DNA from: Mallotus nudiflorus
Lineage: Eukaryota; Streptophyta; Magnoliopsida; Malpighiales; Euphorbiaceae
NCBI GenBank assembly: GCA_947683625.1
Contig: CANTUR010000678.1
Span: forward strand, 124,001-188,000
DNA: 64,000 nt
Direction of reading: 5' to 3'
Position 1 is the stretch's first letter, and each line of letters opens with the position of its first letter. The position numbers and the translations under genes were made by a program. Below, piece by piece: positions 11,553 to 22,551 of this stretch. A model generated the notes under the pieces. The model searched no databases. It saw only the letters and a list, made by a program, of their open reading frames with translations, and was not told the origin of the DNA.

Positions 11553-12600
11553 TCAAACACATTGATCCCATATCTGATTCGAGGGATTTAGGAAAAAGAG
11601 GTGTTGTGGCGCCGTTGATGAACTTCCACATTCAACGGCGAAGTAATATTCATCTTTATCCAAATGGAGAAACCAACCTACCAGTTCATGGGGTTTCTGA
11701 TCGGTAACAAATGAGAGTTGAAATTGGAATCGGAATAAACAATTTTGATTTCTAATATTTGATTGATTAAAATTAATGTGAAAATACGAATGAAATTTTT
11801 CCATTAATGAGAATTATCATTATTCTCTTATTTTTAGGGAATAACTTTTGATTTCCTTGAAAATCAAGTCAAACTAATTATAAATTAGTTAAATATTTAA
11901 ATATTAATATTTATTTTTAAAATGTATAAATGAAATATATAAATTAATAAAAAAAATGTATTAAATATCTGAATAAAAAATATTTATCAAAAGTAAATAA
12001 ATTTTATACTTTTTTTAAAAAATTAAATAATATTTTTATAAATAAATATTTTATAATACATAATTATAATACAAAATTGTAATATATAAAAATAATTATA
12101 ATGTTATTTTTTAATTTTTATTCTCATTACTATTTTTTTTAATGAAATCAAACAACTTTTACAAATTTCCATTGCTTTTTCCATTACCATTCCGATTACA
12201 GAATACAAACTAAACTCATTCTTAGTGATATCCATCTTTATCCGAATGGAGAAACGAACCTATCAGTTCATCAACCTTTGTATCTTCACGACTTTTAAAT
12301 CTCAAATAATCCTTCGGATTTTCCAGTAAATAGCCACGCTCTTCAAACCTTTAACCTAAATAGATTCCCATTACCAATCTTCGATTCAACCCATAGCGGG
12401 CTCATCCAATACTCCAGTTAAATCCCTCCCATTGACAATTGCTGCTGGCAAACCAAGCCAATACCGTGAATCACGAAATCCAAAAAGCATAAATAATCCT
12501 GTATCATTGAGAAATTCTGAACCAGATGATCATCTATTCAAGCCAGGGCTTTCTTCAATATGGAGATTGTAGGCTTAATCGAAAAGCTCATGACGTTTAT
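11553..12600 (-). pseudogene. Unassigned gene relic split by a MITE-like insert
   Basis: On the minus strand, 12600-12225 reads in shifting frames through protein-like pieces: GLFMLFGFRDSRYWLGLPAA, NGRDLTGVLDEPAMG and ENPKDYLRFKSREDTK, then DELIGSFLHSDKDGYH. After about 500 bp of AT-rich DNA the minus strand at 11710-11553 resumes with HELVGWFLHLDKDEYYFAVE and runs to a stop. The segment GSFLHSDKDGYH is repeated as GWFLHLDKDEYY, so about 45 bp is present on both sides of the insert. Several frameshifts and stops make it a pseudogene. I do not recognise the parent family. Confidence 0.4.
11715..12205. mobile_element. MITE-like AT-rich insert
   Basis: The ends carry loosely inverted GGAAT-type words: TTGGAATCGGAATAAAC at the left, and CATTACCATTCCGATTAC at the right, which reads GTAATCGGAATGG on the other strand. 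The interior is very AT-rich with no coding. It interrupts the unassigned relic, consistent with a small non-autonomous DNA transposon. Exact ends and target-site duplication were not established. Confidence 0.4.
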
Positions 12601-12619
12601 GTATGTATGTATGGTAGAG

Positions 12620-14420
12620 TCATTACTTTTAATAATAAACTTGGAGTTAAAGATACGGGTGGCATCTAAATTTTCAATTATTCTTTAATTATTAATTAAG
12701 GCCCAAAACCTGCATTAAAATTTGAATATCAAATAATAATATATAATGGATGAGTTGGCTGGGGACATTCTTTTAGCTTAATTAGAAATTTTGAGTTTGA
12801 ATCTTAAATATACAATTATTTTAAAATTTTTGAGATAGATCATTTCAGGATCTTTACATAATCAATTCAAATTAATCAGATTTTATAGAATATCAAATAT
12901 CATGTTTAATACATGAAAAAAAAAAGGAAAATTCCATGGAAGTTAAACTTGAACATCCTTGGGGTTGCCTGCCATAAATATATGTGTTGGACGTATGGAA
13001 GCAAGGAACAGATATGATCAACATGTGTACATAAAGGAAATGAAATAAAATCCTCATTTGGCACTCTCATTGATCACCAGAATCCATGCATCTACACATA
13101 CATACCATACTATTGCATTAAATATTTGCATAATACTTGCGACACTTTAACTTATATTTTTATCATTTTAATATTTAAATTTATCTAAATTGAATTAATT
13201 TTCACTAATCTGATGACATAATTCATCATTATCTCTTATAACCACTTTTTGTTAGTTTGACACATTTACTTATAATTTTTTATTAGTTAAACCTTTATAA
13301 TGTAACATATGTTGATTTGCTATTTTATATCATGTGTGCTAATATGAGTTTTAAAATTATATTTTAAATGAGTTCATGTATTAAAATAATAAAATTATAA
13401 GTTAAGGTATCAAACTGACAAAAAATGATAAATATAAAGAGTTAGGAATGTATTATATCTTGAATATTAATTAATACATACACCATCAACCCATTTCAAA
13501 CTCAGGTTTTGCAAAAAACTGAAAAGTGATCATTTAATGGCAACACATGAAATTAGGATGAAGTGATAAAGAAATATTGAAAAGAAGTTAAAGTACAGTT
13601 CTTCCACTCAAGGCAACTATTAATAATTTTCTCTTATAAAATATATTAATCTTAAGGAAGAAAGTGGCCATCAATGTTCGAAGCATCACCATGTTATGAA
13701 TACAGTAAAATATCAGAATTCCTTTCAATGTGCAATGGCTGCTTCTAATTTTTTTAATTTAGCCCACAATTTTTTAGGCTACATATATAGCAAGATAACT
13801 CTCTTTTAAAAATACTCCTAGTAAAGTTGATAAATTTCACCAATATTAATTGGCAAAACGCCAAAATGAGATTTTTTTTTTCACATTATATAAACATAAT
13901 CAGTTATACTAAATCTTATGTTTGTTTTTAAATATTAAATAGATAAGGAGCTTAAGTATTAAAGGGCATGAACATCTTATTATGAACTGCATGGATAGAA
14001 TCACGTTTCGTTCATCTTTCCTCTTTATAATATTGGAAATAATATTTCAGTTTTAAATTGTAATATATATAAAACTATTAAGTTAATTGTTATAATATTT
14101 TTAATACTTTTGTAATTCTATTTGAATCGAATAAATTAATTAAAATTCAATGCATTCTAAAATATCGTTGTCTTAAATAAAAGAAAAAATGATAAATATT
14201 TTTTTGTTAGAATAATTAAAACAATTAAAATGTACTTGTACATACATTTGTTCATATATAAATTAATTTTGAAAAAAAGTGACACCAACATTTTTTTGCA
14301 GAAAAAAGTTACTTAAATAATCATTAAATTAGAAAAAAAAAAAAGGAAAGGAAAAGACATCTAAAACATATGTTAACAGTTTGTTGACTATCCATGGTGG
14401 GGACACATCATGCTCAACTG
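12620..14420. other. AT-rich intergenic DNA upstream of the transporter gene
   Basis: No coding or repeat family recognised. The last 100 bp or so are similar to the DNA just upstream of the second WAT1-related copy (near 24720-24870), so they belong to the duplicated promoter block. Confidence 0.6.
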
Positions 14421-14423
14421 CTT

Positions 14424-14430
14424 TATAAAT
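14424..14430 (+). promoter_or_regulatory. TATA box of the intact WAT1-related gene
   Basis: TATAAAT lies 140 bp before the ATG, in CTGCTTTATAAATAACTC. This suits a transcription start near 14455 and a leader of about 110 nt. The equivalent site upstream of the decayed paralogue has lost this box. Confidence 0.6.
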
Positions 14431-14569
14431 AACTCAGAGTCTGTCATGTCATTCCTCCACTTTAAACCTAAACAGAAGCAACAATTAACACAACTCTTTG
14501 TTTTTTTGTTTTTTGTTTTTTTTCTGTGTTTATAGATCAATTGTGTCTTTAATATCATTGAGTTTAGAG

Positions 14570-17500
14570 ATGATGATGATGATGGTGAAAATTCGTAAGT
14601 GGTTGCATGAGTTGAAGCCAGTGTTGTTAATGGCGATTGTTCAGTTCTTCTTTGCTGGTGTTAATGTTTTCTATAAATTAGCAGTCTATGATGGTATGAG
14701 CTTAAAGGTTCTTATTGCTTATAGATTCATTTTTGCTTCTGCTTTCTTGGTTCCTCTGGCTCTTATCTTTGAGAGGTTAGCATATATATATATATATATA
14801 CACGCTAATTTATTTTCAATTATATAAAATATGTCTTTTTTTTTTTTTTTTTTTAACTCGAAGAATGGAGGCAAAAATCCAACTTTTGACCTTAACCTTT
14901 CGATGCATTAAGGAGTTATACTATTAGGCTTTTTTCATTTCAGGAAGAGCAGGCCTAAACTGACATGGACTACACTCTTTCAAGCATTTCTTTGTGGGTT
15001 CTTCGGGTAAGTGCATGCATAAAGAGTGATGGAGACTTCGAAAAATAAAAATTGCTTTTCCAAAAATAAAATGCATTGAGAATTATAATTACATATCTTA
15101 ACTTAGATTAAAATGTTTTAATCTAAGTTAAGATTTATATGTATGTTGTTTAAACAAATTGATATCATTATTTAATTATTTTGAAGATTATTCGATTAAA
15201 ATATGCAATTTTTTTTCAAAATTATTTTTTATCATAAAAAATTAAACGAGCTATACAATGAGATATATCTATATTTGAAGTGATTTTTTTTTTCTAAATT
15301 GTTGATGTTTAGAGTTCACTAAATTTTGATTAATTCAGTTAGATTTAGATAAAATTATAAAAATAATAAAAATTTTTAAAATGTGATATTTTGTCGAGTT
15401 ATTATGATATTATTAAATTTTTTACAAGTTGAAATTCCCTGTTTCTCTATATATAAGAATTAAGAATTTAAATTAGACTTTTTATAATTGCAGGGGATCA
15501 TTGTCACAGAATTTATATGTAGAGAGTTTGGTATTAACATCAGCAACATTCGCTTCTGCCATGACTAATCTTATTCCTGCTGTCACCTTCATCTTGGCCA
15601 TTTCTTTTGGGTACAAAACTAAATTTTATATAATTTTTACTTTTTATTATTAATTTTTAATTATATAAAGGACAATCTTCAATGTGTTGGCATCTATTTA
15701 ATTTAATTATCCTTTTATTATTACAGAAAAGTATTGAACATCACCTATTAAAGGTGAGCAACCCGACCGATCTCACTATCCGATTCAAATCTGACTAAAA
15801 TCGGGTTGAGTCTCATTTTTAAAGACCTGAAAATCCGACATTCACCTCTATAAATATGGAGTTTTATAATTAAAATGGTATACAAGAACAATTGTAGTGT
15901 GACAGTGAGCTATTTGCCCAAAGTCTTTGAGATTGTTAGTTCAAATCCGAGAACCTCCATAAATTTTTTCACCAATTTTTAAAAAAAAAAACTACCTAAA
16001 AAGCTACAAAATAACATTGTTGTGACGCAAACCATAGTTTAATGACATAGAAACAAGCGCCCAATCCATCACATTAGTTGAAATATCTAATATTTTTGTT
16101 TGTTTTTAATTTTCTTATTAGTTAGTCGGGATTCGAAAAACCAAACTGACAGTCAAAATTTCGAATTTCAGGTCGATTTCAAAATTTCGCCTGACCCAAC
16201 CAACTAGACCTGATGCTTACCTTTATCGCCAATCTTATCTTTTAGCTAAATATCAAATCCTTTTACTCTATTTTAACTTGCTAAATTTTTATTCTTACAT
16301 TTATTAAATTATTTTTTATCTTTTTTAAATTTTTATCTGATACCGTCTTATTATATTTTGATAAATATTATAATTATTAATTATTAGTATTAACAAAAAA
16401 AAATATTAATTAAAAGTGAGAATTTGTTGAAAAACTTTTATTGCCTTCTCATTTAATTAATGTCTTAAATTCAAGAAATGTTTTGAGTTAGTATGAGTTT
16501 AAATCTGAGAGCCTTTAAACAATTAAACTACACATCATCGGCTTAAATTTAGTTCTTAATGCATGTGTGCAAAAATATATATAATATTTTAATAGATATT
16601 TATTGTTTCCTCCATTTCTTTTTAATTGTGGTTTAAGAATTATGGTAAGAAATATAATTAATATATATGAAAAATACTATATTATCCTTATATTAATTCT
16701 CTCAATTAATTATTAATTTTGTATATTTTTTAAAAATAATGTATATGTAAATAAAGATATGATAAAAAAAGTAATTAAGATATATTAATAATTGAAAACG
16801 TTAAATAAATAAAAATAAAAAATTTAACCTAAAATTACAATTAAAAAGAATCTGTGAGTAATAAATATAAGATTACAACTTGAAATCATGTATATGACCA
16901 TGTAAAAATCATGATGTTGGGAATTTTAGGTTGGAGAAAATGGAATCAAAAACAAAAGCAGGTCAGGCAAAAGCGATTGGAACAGTAGTGGGTATGGGTG
17001 GGGCAATGCTACTAACATTTTACAAAGGAGCAGAAATTAACACTTGTTCAACACAGATCAATCTGATGAAACTTGTGAAGCCACATGGAGGCCACTTGGC
17101 ATCGTCAAATAGCACTCAAGTAATGGGCAGTTTATTTGCTGTGGGAAATTGCTTCTCATTTGCTATATGGTTTATCATTCAAGCCAAAATGAGTGCAAAT
17201 TATCCATGTCCTTACTCAGGCTCAGCTTTGATGGCTATAATGGCAGCAATACAACAAGTTGTTTTCACCCTTTGCACTGAAAGAGATCGGAATCAATGGA
17301 AATTAGGGTGGAACATAAGATTGTTGACCTCAGTTTATGCGGTATGTTTGAATTTTTTTATATTTACTTTTGTTTAATATTTGAGATCAAAATATAACTT
17401 CAGATAAAATCATTTAAATTTTAGATTAATTATCAATTGAATTTTATTTTTAAAATCATTTTAATTTGTTTTAATCTTATATTTTATGAATAATTTTTAA

Positions 17501-18752
17501 ATTATATTTTAAAAAAATAAAAAATTTGAATAACTATCAAATTTGTTTTATAGAGATTTAATAGTAATTTTAAGATATAATTAGATTTTTTTAAATAAAA
17601 TTGGATAGAGTTGCTACAATTTGTAAACTTAGAGCAAATTAAAAATGACATTTTAAAAGTAAGATTAATTGAATTGATAATTGGTTTAAAATTTAGGACA
17701 AAACTGATTATTTATCTAAAATTTTCCATTTTTTTGAGAAATAAAAATTTTTTTAGTATATATTTTTTACTCTAAACTACCAATATCCAAAATTCATTAG
17801 ACGATGATTAATCCGGTTTGATCTGAGCAGGACCACAAGTGCAACAAAAATCTTTCAATAATGAATTTACCTCAACTACAAATTAGGATTCGAATCTAAA
17901 ATTTAATTTAAATAAAAATAATTTTCTAAATGATTGTTAATTCTACTGTATTAACGTTATTGATAAATGGACTATATAAATATAATAACTTATTCTACGT
18001 TGTTTCATTTTAAATCACTATTTCAAATAACATGATTTATATTTATATGTCAATAATATAAAGAAAATCATATAAATCTTTTTATTACTTGAGGCAGAGA
18101 CTTTTTATTCTTTGATACTGTAATGTGAAATTCAACTTTAAAAAATTAAATTTTTGGGATCTATTAAAAAGAGCATATTTTTGTGTGTGTATATATATAT
18201 TAGTGATACTGATGCTTATATCAATTGTAGGGAATAGTTGTGCATGGTATGATGATAACTCTCATGATATGGTGCGTGAGGCTAAAGGGGCCATTATATG
18301 CATCAGCATTCTACCCTCTAATGCTTGTGTTCACTGCTTTGGCGGGGTCTCTGCTTCTTGATGAAAATCTACATGTTGGGAGGTTTGCATTGATCAACCT
18401 TTTTGTCTTCAAAGGATGATAAAATTCTAGTGACTTGAGTTTTTGATTATCAAATCACTAACATTGATCTTTATTTGTAAATTGCAGCATACTGGGTGCA
18501 ACTTTGATTGTGTTTGGACTGTATGCTGTGTTGTGGGGTAAAAATAAAGAGATGAAGAAAAATTCTCAACAAGTGATTCCACAGAAAATATCCAAAGAAG
18601 CTGAAACTATTCCAACCATTACTAGCACTGCCAACAACATTAATGCTGAAAATTATAATACAAGTATTGTAATAGATAAAAACTTATCGGACAATATGCA
18701 TGGAAAAGAAGATAAATGTCTTCCTAAAGAAGTCAGTTTTAGAGTAGTCTAG
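14570..18752 (+). CDS. WAT1-related (UMAMIT/EamA) membrane transporter, six exons, intact
   Basis: Exons: 14570-14775, 14944-15006, 15494-15610, 16930-17341, 18231-18382, 18488-18752 (1215 nt, 404 residues). All introns are GT-AG and phases agree. The ATG opens a run of five Met codons. The in-frame codons upstream lack an ATG, so 14570 is the first possible start. The product has two EamA halves of mostly hydrophobic segments, expected to make ten membrane spans. The first half (about 15-150) includes KPVLLMAIVQFFFAGVNVFY, DGMSLKVLIAYRFIFA and LTSATFASAMTNLIPAVTFI. The second (about 190-335) includes YPCPYSGSALMAIMAA and SILGATLIVFGLYAVLWGK. A hydrophilic tail of about 70 residues follows. 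Length and exon count fit the family. Members export or import amino acids or auxin-related solutes at the plasma membrane or tonoplast; the substrate cannot be told here. Intron 3 carries a MITE. A decayed tandem copy lies downstream. Confidence 0.92.
15750..16224. mobile_element. hAT-like MITE in intron 3 of the WAT1-related gene
   Basis: Terminal inverted repeats: AAAGGTGAGCA at the left and TGCTTACCTTT at the right (reverse complement AAAGGTAAGCA). This is close to the GGGGTGAGCA ends of plant hAT-type MITEs. The flanks ATCACCTA and ATCGCCAA suggest a decayed 8-bp target duplication. The interior has CGGGTTGAGTC/GACCCAACC-like words in opposite orientation. The corresponding intron of the paralogue at 24947-29944 lacks it. 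Confidence 0.6.
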
Positions 18753-19089
18753 CTGTCACATTCTCTATACAAAATTCAAGTCCTGCCACCATCGATTTGC
18801 AGCGTCCAGTTACATCTAATTTAAAAAGGATGAATTATTTATGTTGTATAAGGATAGTAGTAGGTGTTGTGGGCGACGCAAAAGAATGAATTATTTATTT
18901 CACCTCCTCAATAATAACAATAATAATAATAAGTATGGGTTTCTTTTCGAGCACCCTTGTCATTGCAATTTGAGTACAAGCACAGCGTGGTGCGAACAAA
19001 TGGAAGCAGCTTTAGTACTCTTCAATTTGGTTTCCTCACTTATGTATATATATTGTAAAATATAGTTGATCTTTTCATTTACCCTTTTG

Positions 19090-19179
19090 TAATTTGAAGC
19101 AAGTGCGGCACTGACTCAAAACATTTCGAACTCCGGAATATCCTTCGATCAGGGATATCAGTGGCTGCACCGGGACATG
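19090..19179 (-). pseudogene. SDE3-like helicase scrap, part 1
   Basis: The plus-strand words CAAAACATTTCG and CGGAATATCCTTCGATCA parallel CGAAACATTTCGGATACAGG and GTCTCCTTCAAATA in the larger SDE3-like relic at 30688-30725. The scrap ends in ACATG, which is the target duplication of the Copia element inserted at 19180. Its continuation is at 21895. It lies 340 bp beyond the WAT1-related stop codon, mirroring the arrangement at 29944-30253. Confidence 0.55.
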
Positions 19180-19834
19180 TGTTGTGGGTCTCTTCTTGTG
19201 AAGTCCATGAGTTTGAAAAAAAATAAAAAGTCATATTTTGCTACACCAAGAAAAGTATGTTTATTTTATTTTGTTTGTTTACTGATGCCTAATGCCTATA
19301 TAAAGATATTCACATGGAATAAAATTAGGTGTATAAGCCGCAAGCAACAAGTGAGAGAAGAGCTAAAGTGGGGTGTGTGTTTGTGAGGGTAACCCAAACA
19401 AGTTTGTTTTAATGAGTGTGAGAGAGTTTTAAGGATTTGAAAATTTTTTTTCAAACAGTGAGTGACAAAATAATCAGGTAATAATTTTTGGGGTGTTTAG
19501 AAAACACTTTGAGTACCACTATTTTGGTGATAATTTTTTTTATTGTGTACCTCTACTGTTGATCTAGAGAAAATTTTCTCTTGTACCTACTATTTTTAAT
19601 GGAACAATTATTCAGATTTTGTCATGTGGATGTAGCCCAAGAATTAAGGGTGAAACACATTAAAATATTGGTATCATTTTTATTATTTATACAGTAGATT
19701 TTACTGATATTTTACTCACTCATTAGCTGATTTAATCGCCTCCATTTATTTATTTGTTTGATGATTTATGCAGTAATTTTATTTTATCTCTATAAAATTA
19801 TTTTGCTACGCTAATTCTGTTAATTTTTTCAATA
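19180..19834 (+). repeat. 5' LTR of the 2.7-kb Copia element
   Basis: Starts TGTTGTGGGTCTCTTC and ends TTTTTTCAATA. It aligns along its whole length with 21216-21894, with scattered substitutions and small indels. Confidence 0.9.
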
Positions 19835-19955
19835 AGTGATATCAGAGCTGTTGGTTCGTGTTTTGGAGGCATTATTAAATATTGTAACGATGGAGGCTAA
19901 GACTAGTAAGATGGTTAGCTTAAATTACACAAATTACTACATATAGAGAAACAAG

Positions 19956-20869
19956 ATGAAGGATTTCCCATTTGTGATGAAGTTGTATCTACCGGTTTTT
20001 GTTATAACAAAGCCCGAAGGTAAGACGGATGAAGATTGGGCATTTAAGCATGAACAAATGTGTGTCTACATTCGACAGTTTGTTGAAAACAATGCGTACA
20101 ACCACATTTGTAATGAAACTCATGCACGACTATTATGGAACATGCTTGAGAAGCTGTACGTTTTAAAGACCAACAACAATAAATTATTTTGTCTAACAAA
20201 ATTAATGCAGATAAAATATTATGAAGGCTCTTTTATCGTTGATCACTTGAATGAAATGCAAGGGATCACAGATTAGTTGTCGAGAATGGGCATAAATTTT
20301 GACATTGAAATTTTTAACCTTATGGTGCTAGCTTCTCTACTAGAGTTATAGGAGATTTTGAAGATTTCATTTATAAACTCTGCACCAAACAGTGTAGTGA
20401 ATATGAAATTTTCAAAAGTGATATTCTAAATGTAGAGATTAGACGTAGATCAAAGGGTGCCTCTTCAACACAGTCATATATCTTTATTGTAAATTCCAAG
20501 GGGAGAAGTGGGACTCAAAGCTCAAAGCAAAGAGATAAAAACAGAGAAAAGTCAAATACATATACAAATATTAAATGTCATTACTGCAAAAAGAAAGGTC
20601 ACATTAAGAACTTCTGTCAAAAGTTCAAGGACAAGAACAAAGACAAAGATATGAGGAAAGATGACAGTAGTGATGATGATGATGAAACAAATCTTCTCAA
20701 AGAATTCAATGTCCTTTTTTATAATGATACTGTTAATCTTACTACTCATGAGACCAATTGGATGATTGACAATAGTGCTTCCATTCATGCTACATCTCGA
20801 AGAGAATTCTTCTCATCCTACACTTTAAGAGATTTTGGATTTTTTAAGATAGGAAATGACAACCACTGA
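19956..20869 (+). pseudogene. Copia gag plus protease start, broken
   Basis: A UBN2-type gag covers 19956-20560, with a stop at about 20274 and others after it. It contains TRLLWNMLEKLY-like and DHLNEMQGI pieces. A CCHC knuckle CHYCKKKGHIKNFC lies near 20579. The acidic linker SSDDDDETN follows. The protease start WMIDNSASIHAT is near 20760; the usual active-site triad D-S-G is D-N-S here, so protease activity would be lost even without the truncation. The frame then runs into the deletion junction near 20860. Confidence 0.8.
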
Positions 20870-21185
20870 AATAGAGTTTATTGCAGCAACTGAAGCTTGT
20901 AAATAGTTGCTAGGGATGAAAAAGTTCTTAAATGAACTTGGTTTTCATCAAGAAAGATACGAGCTATTTTGTAATAGTTAGAGTACTATCCACCTTGGTA
21001 AGAATTCCTCCTTTTATTTAAGGTCAAAGCACATTGATATGAGATATCACTGGATATGGGATGTATGAGAGAAGAAGCTATTGCAGCTTGAGAAGATCCA
21101 TATAGATAAAAATAGATCAGACATGTTAACTAAGACTCTATCAAGAGAGAAATTCAAATTTTGTCAATTGGTAGCAGAATGGTAA
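20862..21185 (+). pseudogene. Copia RNase H tail, broken
   Basis: Reads TTTEIEFIAATEACK, then LGMKKFLNELGF, then RSKHIDMRYHW and NRSDMLTKTLSREKF. This is the C-terminal part of a Copia RNase H, ending just before the polypurine tract. In-frame stops occur after TEACK and at several later points. Confidence 0.8.
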
Positions 21186-21215
21186 TAACCTCCACATAGT
21201 CGGGAGGGAGAGAAT

Positions 21216-21894
21216 TGTTGTGGATCCCTCTTAGTGGAGTCCACAAGTTTAAAAAAAATGAAAAGTCACATTTCGGTGTAGCGAATGTTGAAAAATATGT
21301 TTATTTTATTTTTTTTGTTTACCAATGCCTAATGCCCATATGAAGGCATTCAGATGGAGTGAAATTAGGTTTACAAATGGAGTGAAATTAGGTGTATAAG
21401 TCGTAAGCAACGAGTGAGAGATAAGCTAAAGTGAGGTGTGTGCTTGTGAGGGTAATCAAAACAATTTTACTTTGATGAGTGTGAGAGAGTTTTAAGGGTT
21501 TGAAATTTTTTTTTCAAAAAGTGAGTGACAAAATAGTAAGATAATTATTTTTGGATATTTGGAAAACACTTTGAGTGACATTATTTTGATGAGAACTTTT
21601 TTATTGTATAACTCTACTATTGATCTAGAGAAAATTCCATCTTATATTTACTATTTTTATAGTAGAAAAATTATTCGTATTTTGTCATATTGACATAGTC
21701 TAAAAATTAAGGATGAATCACATTAAAATATTAATGTTATTTTTATTATTTATACGATATGTTTTACTATCTATTTTACTCACTCATTAACTAATTTAAC
21801 AATTTTTATTTACTTATTTATTTATTTCTATAGTATTTTTATTTTATCTCTATAAGATAATTTTGTTACTCCAACTCTATTAATTTTCTCAATA
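21216..21894 (+). repeat. 3' LTR of the 2.7-kb Copia element
   Basis: Starts TGTTGTGGATCCCTC and ends TTTCTCAATA, followed by the target duplication ACATG. It carries a local duplication of about 22 bp (TGGAGTGAAATTAGGT..) near 21355-21395 that the 5' LTR lacks. Confidence 0.9.
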
Positions 21895-22045
21895 ACATGT
21901 GCAAGTAGGGACGCATACAAGAATCCGATGCTTTCTGAGAGCTCAAAAAATTTCGAGCACACACTCACATGTGCTGTCAGTAGTTAGTAGGTGCACATAT
22001 GAGAATCGATGCTTTTCGGGAGCTTTGAAAAATTAATGGAAACAT
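21895..22045 (-). pseudogene. SDE3-like helicase scraps, part 2 (duplicated segment)
   Basis: After the target duplication, AGAATCCGATGCTTTC..GAGAGCTC matches the coding strand of the SDE3-like relic at 30769-30790 (reverse complement codes for a KHRILVC-like piece). A second, closer match GTAGGTGCACATATGAGAATC follows at about 21990. The same small segment is therefore present twice in a row, which implies local duplication of the gene fragment. No longer open frame survives. Confidence 0.55.
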
Positions 22046-22517
22046 CAAATATTTGTGAACCACGTTAATTACCTTCTTTTAATTACTTAATGAAGATAAA
22101 ATTTAAAACATATAAAATGCTTTTGAAAAAAAATAACCATAGAAATATTAACACTTCAGAATGAATAATTAAGCAACTAGAGTTCAGATTAAAAGGCTTA
22201 ATAATCTTAATTTAATTATGTCAATTTTCACTATCATGACTTCGAATTGTTTTAATTATATTCAAATTTCAATTAGATTAAAATTAACACCTGCTTACGT
22301 GGTGGCAGATTCTTTCCCAAACTGTGCACTATAGTTGAGATTTGAATAGAATTGCACACTTCACATCCAGTAAAGGGAGCTGCTATTTAAAGGCCTAGAT
22401 TAAAAGTTTAGTGTGTTAGTGTTAGATTTTTAGTATTTGAAAAGAGCAAGAGTTCAAACGCTAGTCTTTCCGGTAACAAGTCCAGCAAATATGCTATTGT
22501 ACCATGCAGAAATGCCA

Positions 22518-22551
<34 letters not shown>

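Larger units (their letters stand above)
19180..21894 (+). mobile_element. Internally deleted Copia retrotransposon (2.7 kb)
   Basis: A complete insertion with LTRs at 19180-19834 and 21216-21894 and a perfect 5-bp target duplication ACATG (19175-19179 and 21895-21899). The LTRs start TGTTGTGG and end CAATA, giving TG...TA ends. A primer site with ATATCAGAGC lies at 19836-19850, and a polypurine tract CGGGAGGGAGAGAAT at 21201-21215. Only about 1.4 kb lies between the LTRs. Gag and the start of protease are joined near 20860 directly to the end of RNase H, so integrase, reverse transcriptase and most of RNase H are missing. It could only have moved with proteins from a full-length relative. 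It sits within SDE3-like scrap sequence. Confidence 0.9.

Noticed and set aside
14498..14569. Upstream extension of the WAT1-related frame by 24 codons
   Set aside because: It begins at TTG, not ATG, within the likely leader. The first ATG is at 14570 and matches the start of the paralogue at 24947.
18841..19065. Open frames just after the WAT1-related stop codon
   Set aside because: They lie in the probable 3' UTR and contain an AAT-rich tract; no conservation with the paralogue or known proteins.
20552..20788. Minus-strand open frame over the Copia gag
   Set aside because: Shadow of the plus-strand gag with its CCHC knuckle.
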